Assembly (NCBI RefSeq): GCF_022234545.1
Contig: NZ_JAIEUI010000014.1
Span: forward strand, 1 to 64,000
Length of the DNA stretch: 64,000 bases
DNA from: Paenibacillus piscarius
GTDB lineage: Bacteria; Bacillota; Bacilli; Paenibacillales; Paenibacillaceae
Direction: 5' to 3'
Shown here piece after piece: positions 42,967 through 51,222 of the stretch; the first letter of the stretch is position 1, and every line of letters begins with the position of its first letter. Both the position numbers and the translations under genes were made by a program. The notes beneath the pieces are model-generated. The model had not been told where the DNA came from. It searched no databases and worked only from the letters and a program-made list of their open reading frames with translations.

Positions 42967-43578
42967 CTATACACTTATACTCTTTTCGTATTCACTTACT
43001 CTTCGATAAAAGGTATTTGGCTTCATGTCCACTCTTCTCATTGCTTCAACCGCCGTGATCTTACCAGATTTCCACTCATTGTATGTCTTGATAAAATCAT
43101 CGTTGATTTCTTTCTTCGGTCTTCCAAACTTAACTCCTTGGCTCAAGGCTACTTCTATTCCTTCTGCCTGTCTTTGTTTCGATCTCTTCCGTTCTTGCTC
43201 CGCAACATAGCTGAGTAGACTCAAAAATTGATCTTCCATCAATCGTCCCAAATCACCCATGGTTTTAAACTTGCGACTGTCGAATAGTGTTTCGTTCTCA
43301 AGCACAACAATATCAGCATTAACTTCACGTGTGATGTATTTCCATTCCCGAATTATTCCTTCATAGTCTCTTCCAAGCCTATCCAATGTGTCTATGTATA
43401 TTAGATCGCCCTCACGGATCACAAGCCGCAACGCTTGATATTGAGGTCGGTTAAAATCTTTACCACTTGCCTTATCTATGAACGTATACCGCTCCTCAAT
43501 ACCCAACTCCTTCATCTTTATAATTTGCCGTTGGGTATTTTGATCCTTCGTGGAGACTCGAACGTAGCCAATCTTCAT
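42967..43578 (-). CDS. Serine recombinase (resolvase/invertase family)
   Basis: Small serine recombinase of 203 aa. Catalytic Ser9 in MKIGYVRVSTKDQ, the conserved DRLGRDYEGI region, the long E-helix (QERKRSKQRQAEGIEVALSQG) and a C-terminal HTH (AVEAMRRVDMKPNTFYRRVSEYE). Complete and with RBS GGAGG. It probably resolves multimers or inverts a segment; no paired crossover sites were identified. A GCCTTC/GAAGGC hairpin with a T-run follows it. Confidence 0.9.
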   Translation of the reverse strand: MKIGYVRVSTKDQNTQRQIIKMKELGIEERYTFIDKASGKDFNRPQYQALRLVIREGDLIYIDTLDRLGRDYEGIIREWKYITREVNADIVVLENETLFDSRKFKTMGDLGRLMEDQFLSLLSYVAEQERKRSKQRQAEGIEVALSQGVKFGRPKKEINDDFIKTYNEWKSGKITAVEAMRRVDMKPNTFYRRVSEYEKSISV

Positions 43579-43724
43579 TTCATCAACCTCCTTGACATAA
43601 TAGATGTGTCAAAAAGTATATCATATATATGAAATGTTTCAAATATCAAAATTACATGTTTTGAAATGATCCTGTAATTCAATATAAGCCCGTTCAAAAA
43701 GTATGAGTTTTGACATACATTATA

Positions 43725-44882
43725 TTATTTTGATAAAAGCATTGTAAGCAAAGCACCGAAGCTACCACCCGCAATTGCTGAAACTATCAGTGCAACAATT
43801 TCATTTAGATTTAATCTCCTTGTTTCGAATAGGTTTATTAATTGCACAAATTGTTGTGTGGGAAGATCCAGCGTCTCTTTCTGTTGCTTCTCAATTAAAT
43901 CCTTATAAAAATAAACATTTCTGTTTGTAAATGTATCATCCATGCGTTTTTTTATAATTTGTTTAAATAAAAGTTCATCCTTCTCAAAATCAGCAATTGT
44001 GATATATAAAAAATTTAGTAGGCTTGATGTTTTAGTAATTTTCCTAAAATAATTTTTAAAATTACTTCTTTGCAAGTTTATTAAACTATCAACTTGATTC
44101 TCTATATAGTTCCAATTCCAAAATCGGCGATTATCTACTTGGTTTAAGAAATAAAAAAATCCGAGTTCCTCTGTTAATATAGAATAAACTGCTTCTTTGG
44201 CTTCTTCTATAGAAGAATAAACTAATTGATTTCCATAAAAGAATTCCTTAGAATATCCTCGTGATTCTTCATTGGTATAATTTATTTCCCACTCCTCTTC
44301 AGTCTGTTCCAAAGAAACAAAAAAATTACTATGAAAAGGCGAAGGTCCCATACATGAGAACTTGATTAACTCAGACCTATTTTTCAATTCTTTTTTTAAA
44401 TATTCTCTTACAATAATCACTGAACTACTGGGATTGAACTCAATTTCAGAATTTTGTGGTTCTATAAAAGTTACTGGAAAGTTTCTACCATATCTAATAT
44501 CAATTTTAAATTTTTCTGTTCCGCTTAATGAAGAAAATTTCTTAGAAACTTCTTCTTGAATTCTAAATGGAATATATAAATCAAATTTAATACTTAAATT
44601 ACTTGGATGAGGACTAAGTCCATTATTATTGTTATAAATTTCACTATCTATATAAATCTGGTTAGGTACTGAAAAAAACTCTTTGGTTTCCATCATCAAG
44701 CTAACATTTTCATCATCAATAATAATATTATTTATGTTTGAAATTTTCCCAAGTGTATTTCTAACTTCCTCAATGTAATCATCTATATCAAAACCATCAT
44801 AATTTTCAAGTTCATTTATTGTGAGGAAATGAAAAGCCCCTACTCCAAATGCTATTCTTTTGATATTCGCATTACTCTCCAT
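43725..44882 (-). CDS. Unknown protein with C-terminal membrane anchor (385 aa)
   Basis: Not recognised. Mostly soluble with mixed beta/helix composition; no Cys motif or nucleotide-binding loop seen. The last ~25 residues form a Gly/Ala-rich hydrophobic helix (IVALIVSAIAGGSFGALLTMLL), so the protein is probably tail-anchored. It is AT-rich and single-gene. Tail-anchored accessory proteins in islands can be abortive-infection effectors, but that is only an analogy. Confidence 0.65.
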   Translation of the reverse strand: MESNANIKRIAFGVGAFHFLTINELENYDGFDIDDYIEEVRNTLGKISNINNIIIDDENVSLMMETKEFFSVPNQIYIDSEIYNNNNGLSPHPSNLSIKFDLYIPFRIQEEVSKKFSSLSGTEKFKIDIRYGRNFPVTFIEPQNSEIEFNPSSSVIIVREYLKKELKNRSELIKFSCMGPSPFHSNFFVSLEQTEEEWEINYTNEESRGYSKEFFYGNQLVYSSIEEAKEAVYSILTEELGFFYFLNQVDNRRFWNWNYIENQVDSLINLQRSNFKNYFRKITKTSSLLNFLYITIADFEKDELLFKQIIKKRMDDTFTNRNVYFYKDLIEKQQKETLDLPTQQFVQLINLFETRRLNLNEIVALIVSAIAGGSFGALLTMLLSK

Positions 44883-45648
44883 AAATTCTCCTCAATTCGC
44901 ATTTATTTTACATAGTATTTCTACATTCGATAGCATTCACCCTTTTTCGCATGTTCAGTAATTTAAAAGATAGATAAAACTCGAATTTTATCTATGCAGC
45001 CGTACTTCCTAATCCCTTATACTTTACGGGATTAATTTTTAGGAGAATTGCCTCATCCCATGTGTTCAACCCTATACAATAGTTGCCAATGCACATTTTT
45101 GTCGATTTGACCTAGAGCATAATAAACATAAGCATTCTGGATGTCATAATTTTTTTAACGTTAAATAATTCGTCTGAGCGTATGGTTGAAATGTGAACGA
45201 ATAGGGGATGTTTATCGTTAAACGAAAAACGCGGTTTCGTTAAAAATAAATCGTTTGAAAATGGACCGAGAGTAAATTTGAGATCGAATACTTAGTTTAA
45301 ATGTGTTTTTTGATTAGGTGAAACGCGAATGAAAATAAAGTAACTGCGCGGAGTTGCAGTGCCCAGGGGGTATTGGAAAAAGAAATCGTTTTTACGTGTT
45401 ATAACCTACCCCCGGCATGTCGTAGAATTAGCGTTCCGCGACATGCTAGGGCGATAACACGAAAAACCACTTATTTACGGTATTTTCGCATATTTTATGA
45501 ATATTCAATTTTACATGCTATGTAATTTTTTTTAAAAAATTTAGTAGTTATCAAGTTATAATGCATTTGCTTTTTTTGACGAGAGCCATAACACATCCCC
45601 GGCTCTTGAACACATCATTTAGCACTTAGCCTTTTTTATGTCTTCACC
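44883..45648. other. Long non-coding gap of the element
   Basis: About 760 bp without a credible gene. It holds the 80-nt stem-loop at 45388-45467, a smaller ACTGC / GCAGT hairpin near 45345-45361, and AT-rich tracts on both sides. A replication or transfer origin, or a structured RNA, would fit. Confidence 0.5.
45388..45467. other. 80-nt interrupted stem-loop
   Basis: Outer arms GTTTTT-A-CGTGTTAT (45388-45402) and ATAACACGAAAAAC (45454-45467) pair apart from one bulged A. CCTA / TAGG (45405-45408, 45447-45450) and GCATGTCG / CGACATGC (45415-45422, 45439-45446) pair inside, and GAA / TTC close the loop. A CCCCCG bulge sits on the left arm. Candidate oriT, single-strand origin or regulatory RNA. 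Confidence 0.65.
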
Positions 45649-45879
45649 TTACTTAAGTCCCTCCTCGTCAACATCCTCAAATTGCATTAATACCGAAATA
45701 TCATCTATCTCTAACGCTACCGCTAAGCGCTCCAATATTCCTATATTCAATTCCTTTAACTTATTATTACATAAATTAGATATTTTAGCCTGTGTTACAT
45801 TAGACAACCCCGATAGCTGCATCTGAGTCATCTTTCTCTCTCTAAGTATCTTTTTGAGCTTAATATTTATTCTTTTCAT
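45649..45879 (-). CDS. Small XRE/Cro-type HTH regulator (76 aa)
   Basis: HTH protein (LKKILRERKMTQMQLSGLSNVTQAKISNLCNNKLKELNI, then ERLAVALEID) of the short Cro/C1 type, ending in an acidic tail. ATG 45879 follows GGAGGTATA; the extended frame upstream is rejected. Adjacent to the long non-coding gap, so control of that region is possible. Confidence 0.82.
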   Translation of the reverse strand: MKRINIKLKKILRERKMTQMQLSGLSNVTQAKISNLCNNKLKELNIGILERLAVALEIDDISVLMQFEDVDEEGLK

Positions 45880-46032
45880 CTGATATACCTCCATAAAATA
45901 ATCATTGACAATATACTTTTCTCGGTATAAGCTGCTGCCCAGCCCCCAGTATACATACATCAATATTACTAAGCAAACCACAACATTTTGTGTACACCGG
46001 GGAATTTCAATAATTTAATTTGGAGGGTAATC

Positions 46033-46344
46033 ATGCTAAAAACCGAAGAAGTTTTTGATATCTCTTATATTCCATCCTGTGCAATAGTCTACGCTTACGA
46101 AGGACAAAACGATACTAAGCCTCACGATACTAACTGGATAAAGATTAAGAACCTGACTCTCATATTTGATCAAAACGGCGAGTTTGAAAATGAAGGATAC
46201 AGATTGGCTATGAGTGATGAAGTATTATGGTGGGCAGGAGCAAGCGATTGTGAAATGCCGGAGTTTATTGTATGCGAAGACGGTGTATTTAATTGGATTG
46301 AACCTGGATTTGACATTGAGGAGAGCGGATTGTTTAAAATTTAG
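46033..46344 (+). CDS. Unknown protein (103 aa)
   Basis: Not recognised. Acidic, aromatic-rich small protein (MLKTEEVFDISYIPSCAIVYAYEGQ... MSDEVLWWAGASDCEMPEF... NWIEPGFDIEESGLFKI). RBS TTGGAGGG precedes ATG 46033, and a strong terminator follows. Divergent from the small HTH gene. Phage-encoded inhibitors often look like this, but nothing specific supports that. Confidence 0.6.
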   Translation: MLKTEEVFDISYIPSCAIVYAYEGQNDTKPHDTNWIKIKNLTLIFDQNGEFENEGYRLAMSDEVLWWAGASDCEMPEFIVCEDGVFNWIEPGFDIEESGLFKI

Positions 46345-46355
46345 TGCAAACGAAA

Positions 46356-46395
46356 AATAGCCCTCCTACACGTTAAGCTGGTGTGGAGGGCTATT
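46356..46395. terminator. Bidirectional terminator
   Basis: Perfect 11-bp stem AATAGCCCTCC / GGAGGGCTATT between the convergent 103-aa and PemK-like genes. Confidence 0.8.
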
Positions 46396-46403
46396 CCGAC
46401 TTT

Positions 46404-46940
46404 TTAAGACTTATCCCTTTGTTTCGCTAAGTAATCAGGATGAAAAACGAGACGTAAGTATCCATCTAAAATAGCAATCTCACGATTAAACTTATCACGT
46501 ACTTCAAGGGGAGCATTATCTATTTTATAATTTGATTTCTTTATTATGTTATATGCTTTTAACCAGTGTCTAAACGCTCGATTGTATTCACTTTCCTTAT
46601 CTCTTATCAATATTGTTCCACATTTTTCAAGAATATCATTAAGTTTTTCTTCTTCTATACTCCCAAAATATTTACTACATTCCTCTTTGGATAAACTGTC
46701 AAATTTATTTGATCTTATTATTGATTTTTGATCAAGACCAACCTTTCTCCAGTTAAAATCAATATCGTAGTTTGTTCTTTTGTTTTTAGAGGTGATTTTT
46801 AAGACTACATAATCTGAATCCCCTTGAATTGCAGCCCTATCATTTGAAATAATCAAAAAAGGGCGTCTCTTACCTGACTTGCTATCTTTTGCCTCAATGA
46901 CATCCCCTGCATCGTATCTATCAATTATTTTAACCTCCAT
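46404..46940 (-). CDS. PemK/MazF-like toxin-family protein (178 aa)
   Basis: N-terminal ~110 residues resemble the PemK/MazF endoribonuclease fold: YDAGDVIEAKDSKSGKRRPFLIISND, the mid strand YVVLKITSK, and SIIRSNKFDSLSKEECSKYFGSIEEEKLNDIL, as in MazF C-terminal helices. The C-terminal ~65 residues are an additional helical segment. No upstream antitoxin gene is visible; what precedes it is a decayed Rha fragment. It could be an orphan toxin or a non-toxic relative. Confidence 0.7.
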   Translation of the reverse strand: MEVKIIDRYDAGDVIEAKDSKSGKRRPFLIISNDRAAIQGDSDYVVLKITSKNKRTNYDIDFNWRKVGLDQKSIIRSNKFDSLSKEECSKYFGSIEEEKLNDILEKCGTILIRDKESEYNRAFRHWLKAYNIIKKSNYKIDNAPLEVRDKFNREIAILDGYLRLVFHPDYLAKQRDKS

Positions 46941-46990
46941 CTCGATATCCTCCTTAAATTATCAGTCTTTAAACTTATTGTTTAACCTAT

Positions 46991-47158
46991 CTAATTTAAC
47001 TCTCCTTGAACATAGCATCTTTTTTTATATCCCATGACCAAGAATGTAAATCCATCATGTGTGATGAAGTATTTCGTGTAAGTTCTTCCTCTTTCGTTGA
47101 TGTAATTTGACTCCTTAAAATTTAGGAGTGAGAATTCTTCGCTACATCCAAGGGGCAT
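46991..47158 (-). pseudogene. Decayed Rha-family regulator fragment
   Basis: An open stretch of 55 codons (SEEFSLLNF... YTKYFITHDGFTFLVMGYKK) aligns with the middle of the intact Rha protein at 49917-50354 (SEEFRELNF... PKYYITQNGCYLLVMGYTGK). The N-terminal and C-terminal parts are gone. The rest of 46941-47368 shows no gene. Confidence 0.7.
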
Positions 47159-47368
47159 AGCGTAAAAATTTCATTGATTTTTCATTAGCACCCTATCTTT
47201 AGCTCTGTTAGTATATTTCACTTTGTGTATTCCATAACTTAATACATGTAGTTATAATGAATTATACAAATACTTCCACAACATAGCTGTAAAAAGTTTT
47301 AAAATTATTTCAATAGGGGAAACTGAAATTTCAATTTAAAATTTCAAATACTAATTTGGAGGAAGCTA

Positions 47369-48433
47369 ATGATTACTACAATAAATGAAATTGACTTCAA
47401 CATCGAAACTCAGATCAATAATGAAAACGAAACAAAGAATCTTTTCATTACTCCGAACCCGTCAGGCGTTGAAAAGTTTCAAGCAGCTTCTCAAATTCTA
47501 GATACAATAAGCTTAGAAATTCTATGGAGTAAACATTCTTATGGCATTGCACAGCGTACAGATTTATTTACTGATGTTTACAAAAAATTTGAAGAAATTT
47601 CTTCTAATTGTAGCGGAATTGATGATTACATAAAAATGAATGCATTGTTTTGCGACATGTTTCTCAAATTCGGAACAATAATTGAAGACTTTGCTGGCAT
47701 GTGTTCAGCATTTCGTGAATTCAGTATACACGGAACTTCTATCTCAGAGTATTTCTTAGCTTACTCTGATCCAATAGGATTCTATAATTCAATTGTCTCT
47801 GGTAACTCTCGTAATATAAAGCAAATTTTCAGACTTCCTCAGGCAAAATTAAACTTAAATAAAATCTTTGTAAATATTAGTGATGAAGAAAGAGATGTTA
47901 TTTGGAAGGGCATTCAAAATTCTTCTCAAATGATTTTCGAATTATACACTATAATTTCCCAGTCTATCGTAAGAAAAACTCCAGACAGTGTTACATACTA
48001 TGATTTCTATAACAAAGTAAAACATGGTTTTGCTCCAATCTTTCCTTTTGCATTACCAATTGAAATAAGTCTTGAAGGAGTTCCTTTAGAAAGATCAAAT
48101 GAAGATATTTTACAAAAATATTTTTTCGAAACAGTAATGATTGTTCATGATAAGCTTAAAGGACAAAGAACACCAAATGAACAAATTAAGTACGATTCAT
48201 TAAAATTGGCATCGCCTGCCCATACTTGGGAGAGCATCAATCTCGAACAAGCAACCACAATGCTTGATATTGTGAAAGATATTGATTTGTTATATAAACA
48301 CTTAGTTAAAACATACCTATCATTTTCACAAGGAAATAAAAAGTTGAGTATTCTAATCAGACCTGATTTATTAACAAAAGAAGAAGAAGAATTAATATAT
48401 AGAATTATTACAAATGATTCTTTTTATAGATAA
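47369..48433 (+). CDS. Unknown helical protein (354 aa)
   Basis: Not recognised. Predicted largely alpha-helical, soluble, no signal or membrane helix. A YYDFYNKVKHGFAPIF segment (~210-225) recalls the N-x-V-K-H-G type motif of HEPN-like helical bundles, but the catalytic RxxxxH is not evident. RBS TTGGAGGAAG precedes the ATG. Monocistronic with a hairpin after it. A defence or toxin role is a guess. Confidence 0.65.
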   Translation: MITTINEIDFNIETQINNENETKNLFITPNPSGVEKFQAASQILDTISLEILWSKHSYGIAQRTDLFTDVYKKFEEISSNCSGIDDYIKMNALFCDMFLKFGTIIEDFAGMCSAFREFSIHGTSISEYFLAYSDPIGFYNSIVSGNSRNIKQIFRLPQAKLNLNKIFVNISDEERDVIWKGIQNSSQMIFELYTIISQSIVRKTPDSVTYYDFYNKVKHGFAPIFPFALPIEISLEGVPLERSNEDILQKYFFETVMIVHDKLKGQRTPNEQIKYDSLKLASPAHTWESINLEQATTMLDIVKDIDLLYKHLVKTYLSFSQGNKKLSILIRPDLLTKEEEELIYRIITNDSFYR

Positions 48434-48532
48434 TTATAGTCTGATGTAAAAGGTATGTAACTCATAATTTTTTTTAAAAAAAGAAGGAGATGCGAAGAAA
48501 CAATATTTCAAAGAAGATGATCTGAAAAGAAA

Positions 48533-48553
48533 ACCGCCCATCATTAGGGCGGT
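48533..48553. terminator. Terminator hairpin
   Basis: ACCGCCC / GGGCGGT stem with a 7-nt loop between convergent genes 47369-48433 and 48611-49204. Confidence 0.65.
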
Positions 48554-48610
48554 GAAATGATTGCGTATTCCGCAAAAGGAACATCTACCTCTCAGTCACT
48601 TACTAATAAT

Positions 48611-49204
48611 TCAAATAAATTTTGTTAGTAACGGAATAAATGGAGCTATAACTTTCATATGATCAGCTGCAGCGTCTATGAATCGTTTATACTTTGAAAC
48701 ATATTCAGTGTTGCCTTGATCTGCTTCAAGTTCACCTACCAATGTAATAAGTTCACTTTGAACTTGTACTGGCTCAATTTGTGCTTTGATTGTTTCTTTG
48801 AGGTCAGAGAATACATTGGATACTTGGTTTACCGTATTTGAAGAGCTGTCAGTAGAATTATTATTCACCCTAGAATTAGGTCCATGAAGATTATAAGTGG
48901 TATTGTGAATTGTACTATTGACAGGATTCCGAGGAATAGATGTGACTTTTCGGACTTTGCATTGATACCCTTCAGGAATATCATGGAATGATTCATGATA
49001 GCCTCTATCTAAAACCAAATAAGTTTCTGATAGTCCATTTTTTAGTTTTCGAATCAAATGATCGCCTTCTTCAATTGGCAATGAACCATCATGAATAAAG
49101 ATCTTATCAGTTTGGACACTGGATTTGATACCTTCATATTCTTCCCCATTTTCTTTTACCAGTTTAACGATATCTCTCATCATTTCACTAAATGGATTAC
49201 GCAT
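48611..49204 (-). CDS. Unknown protein with Asn/Ser-rich GPNSRVN motif (197 aa)
   Basis: Not assigned. N-terminal ~110 residues are a mixed domain (DKIFIHDGSLPIEEGDHLIRKL... GYHESFHDIPEGYQ). A central segment reads IHNTTYNLHGPNSRVNNNST followed by DSSSNTV, and the C-terminal ~70 residues are helical. The Asn-rich GPNxRVNxxSTDxS pattern recurs in several bacterial accessory proteins and may form a short beta-stacked segment; that view is from memory and weak. ATG 49204 has GAGGAGGGG upstream. Confidence 0.65.
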   Translation of the reverse strand: MRNPFSEMMRDIVKLVKENGEEYEGIKSSVQTDKIFIHDGSLPIEEGDHLIRKLKNGLSETYLVLDRGYHESFHDIPEGYQCKVRKVTSIPRNPVNSTIHNTTYNLHGPNSRVNNNSTDSSSNTVNQVSNVFSDLKETIKAQIEPVQVQSELITLVGELEADQGNTEYVSKYKRFIDAAADHMKVIAPFIPLLTKFI

Positions 49205-49379
49205 ATAACCCCTCCTCATTTCTATTATATCCCATAATATATTGATGTCTAACAATTTTTAAGCTTGCCACAACTCCTTGTGATTTTGTTTCCATCAACA
49301 TCATCTTTATGTTAATTATAGGTGTTAACGGATAGGTTAGTTGGTTGTTTCCCCCTTAAAGTGTAGGAGGACACCAAAA

Positions 49380-49496
49380 ATGACAGTGCAACTATTTCTT
49401 ATTTTAATACTGTTATTGTATTTACTTAAAAGCACTTTTACCATGAATTTTGAACTTAAACTCAAAATGAAAACACGCATCAAACCAAAGAAATAA
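49380..49496 (+). CDS. Small membrane peptide (38 aa), possible type I toxin
   Basis: Peptide with a hydrophobic N-terminal helix (VQLFLILILLLYLL) and a basic C-terminal tail (KMKTRIKPKK). Strong RBS GTAGGAGGACAC precedes the ATG. Short hydrophobic peptides with basic tails are typical of type I toxin-antitoxin toxins, but no antisense RNA was identified. Confidence 0.5.
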   Translation: MTVQLFLILILLLYLLKSTFTMNFELKLKMKTRIKPKK

Positions 49497-49591
49497 CTAA
49501 ATACCCAACCACTATTCTTTAACTCTATCCGAAATCATCTCTTTAAGGGGGATGAGGATTTAAGAAGTAAAGATATAGTGGTAGAATAAAA

Positions 49592-49620
49592 AAGCCATAA
49601 CCTTTTAAGGGTTATGGCTT
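49592..49620. terminator. Terminator hairpin
   Basis: AAGCCATAACC / GGTTATGGCTT perfect stem with 7-nt loop; it overlaps the end of the decayed antirepressor below. Confidence 0.7.
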
Positions 49621-49808
49621 AACTTTTTAGTAAGTTTGATATATTTTGTTACAAATCCCCCATATCCTCTACTGTTTTCTTGGATGACACCACGAAGCCT
49701 CAAAAAAGCAAACATCTTCTCTTGTGCGATGTTATACTTCATGAAGTCTTTCCTCTTTCTATGATCTTAATTTGAATCCCCAAAATTGGCGAGTGAGAGT
49801 CCTAGCTA
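49605..49808 (-). pseudogene. Decayed phage antirepressor fragment
   Basis: A 45-codon piece (MKYNIAQEKMFAFLRLRGVI...) resembles the C-terminal antirepressor domain seen after Rha or BRO N-termini. Immediately upstream, in another frame with an in-frame stop, are remnants of the Rha core (SPILGIQIKIIERGKT). This indicates a frameshifted Rha-type gene. Confidence 0.6.
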
Positions 49809-49916
49809 CAACCAAGAAACGCACTTTTGGGACAAACTTTACACTGATCTGGGTGTTCAACAATTCAACTGTAGTTTAAAAAGGGAACTTCGTGAAGATA
49901 TTAGGTATTTCTTCTA

Positions 49917-50354
49917 TCACTTTGGAAGCTTGTTTTGTTTAGCATGTAGCAAAAGCTCCTTCTCAGCCTTCAACTTTGTGAAATATGCAATCGCTCTATC
50001 CTCTTCGGACATATTTAAATTAACATTAGCATGATTTTGAAGCTGATCACGCATGTGGTTGAATTCTCTAATGTAACTTTCTTTGAACACAGCAGCATCC
50101 TTACCTGTATATCCCATGACTAAGAGATAGCATCCGTTTTGTGTGATGTAGTATTTTGGTCTAAGTTCGCCTTTTGCATCAGTATAATCAACCAACGCAA
50201 AATTGAGTTCTCTAAATTCCTCGCTACATTTTAGGGAGTTAATACTACGCAATACATCTGCATGTCTCTTCCCAAAAGTCTCCGCTATCTTTAAGCTATC
50301 TGTCACTACTTTGCCTTCTTGCTCGAAAACTAGTTGTAAACTATTACTATTCAT
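49917..50354 (-). CDS. Rha-family phage regulatory protein
   Basis: Protein of 145 aa with the Rha domain (VVTDSLKIAETFGKRHADVLRSI... PKYYITQNGCYLLVMGYTGKDAAVFKESYIREFNHM). Rha proteins of temperate phages act in host-integration-dependent regulation. Its tail (MSEEDRAIAYFTKLKAEKELLLHAKQNKL) is shared with the neighbouring BRO protein. Start 50354 has AAAAGGATG. Confidence 0.85.
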   Translation of the reverse strand: MNSNSLQLVFEQEGKVVTDSLKIAETFGKRHADVLRSINSLKCSEEFRELNFALVDYTDAKGELRPKYYITQNGCYLLVMGYTGKDAAVFKESYIREFNHMRDQLQNHANVNLNMSEEDRAIAYFTKLKAEKELLLHAKQNKLPK

Positions 50355-50595
50355 TATTAAAACATCCTTTTCATATTGAAGGCGTTTCACCCTTTAAAGT
50401 CAATTCACTGTCCTGCATCATAAAATAAAACTTTTCTAATCCACTATACCTTCTAAATTTTCAAGTTTTGTTTAACATCACTTTTGGTATCACCTACGCA
50501 CTCCCCCTTTTCAAAAAGGGAAAGTTTTGGAGTTTATAGAATAAATAATACTATTTCGGCAAGGTCCCATTGATAATACAATATTGGAGTACTCT

Positions 50596-51102
50596 TCAAT
50601 CATTTTGTAGCTTATTTTGTTCAGCGAGTCTAAGCAACTCCTTATCAGCCTTTACCTTAGTAAAATACGCAATAATTCTATCTTCTTCGGACATAGACAA
50701 ATATTCATTTGTTTGAGCATTATAACTTCCGCTTTTACGAATAGAAGGTATAACTTCTTTGGTAATCCACTTACGAAATGTCCTAGCCACTGTTTTTTTT
50801 GACTCCAATATCACATCGTATAATCCATTTTCATTAATTATAGTCATTTTCTGCATTCCACCTGCAGTTTGAAGGGTCTCGATTGAATATACTTCATCGT
50901 CTAGTCTAGTTTTTACATCGCTTGGATTTCCAATTCCTAACACTTTGCATACGTCACTCAATACAAACCATGGTTCATTATCAACCAAAATGGCTCTTAC
51001 GTTATACTCTTCATTCGAAAAAATATTAGCCTGGGCATTTGTCAGCGGATTTTGAATTTGGTTATTTTTTATATTTATTTTTACATTCGCACTATTTATC
51101 AC
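50596..51102 (-). CDS. BRO-N domain antirepressor-like protein
   Basis: Protein of 168 aa with a BRO family N-terminal domain (VRAILVDNEPWFVLSDVCKVLGIGNPSDVKTRLDDEV... INENGLYDVILESKK... FRKWITKEVIPSIRKSGSY), common in phage antirepressors. C-terminal tail MSEEDRIIAYFTKVKADKELL is homologous to that of the adjacent Rha protein. GTG start follows AAAGGATG. Confidence 0.87.
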   Translation of the reverse strand: MINSANVKINIKNNQIQNPLTNAQANIFSNEEYNVRAILVDNEPWFVLSDVCKVLGIGNPSDVKTRLDDEVYSIETLQTAGGMQKMTIINENGLYDVILESKKTVARTFRKWITKEVIPSIRKSGSYNAQTNEYLSMSEEDRIIAYFTKVKADKELLRLAEQNKLQND

Positions 51103-51222
51103 AATTTATCATCCTTTATATATTTACAAGCTTCTCACCTTGTTTTATTGCATTGCTGTCTTCAAATCCTTTTCCTATCCTTCGCCTGCCTAACGGCAGG
51201 CTGGCGGGACTGAAAAGAAGGT

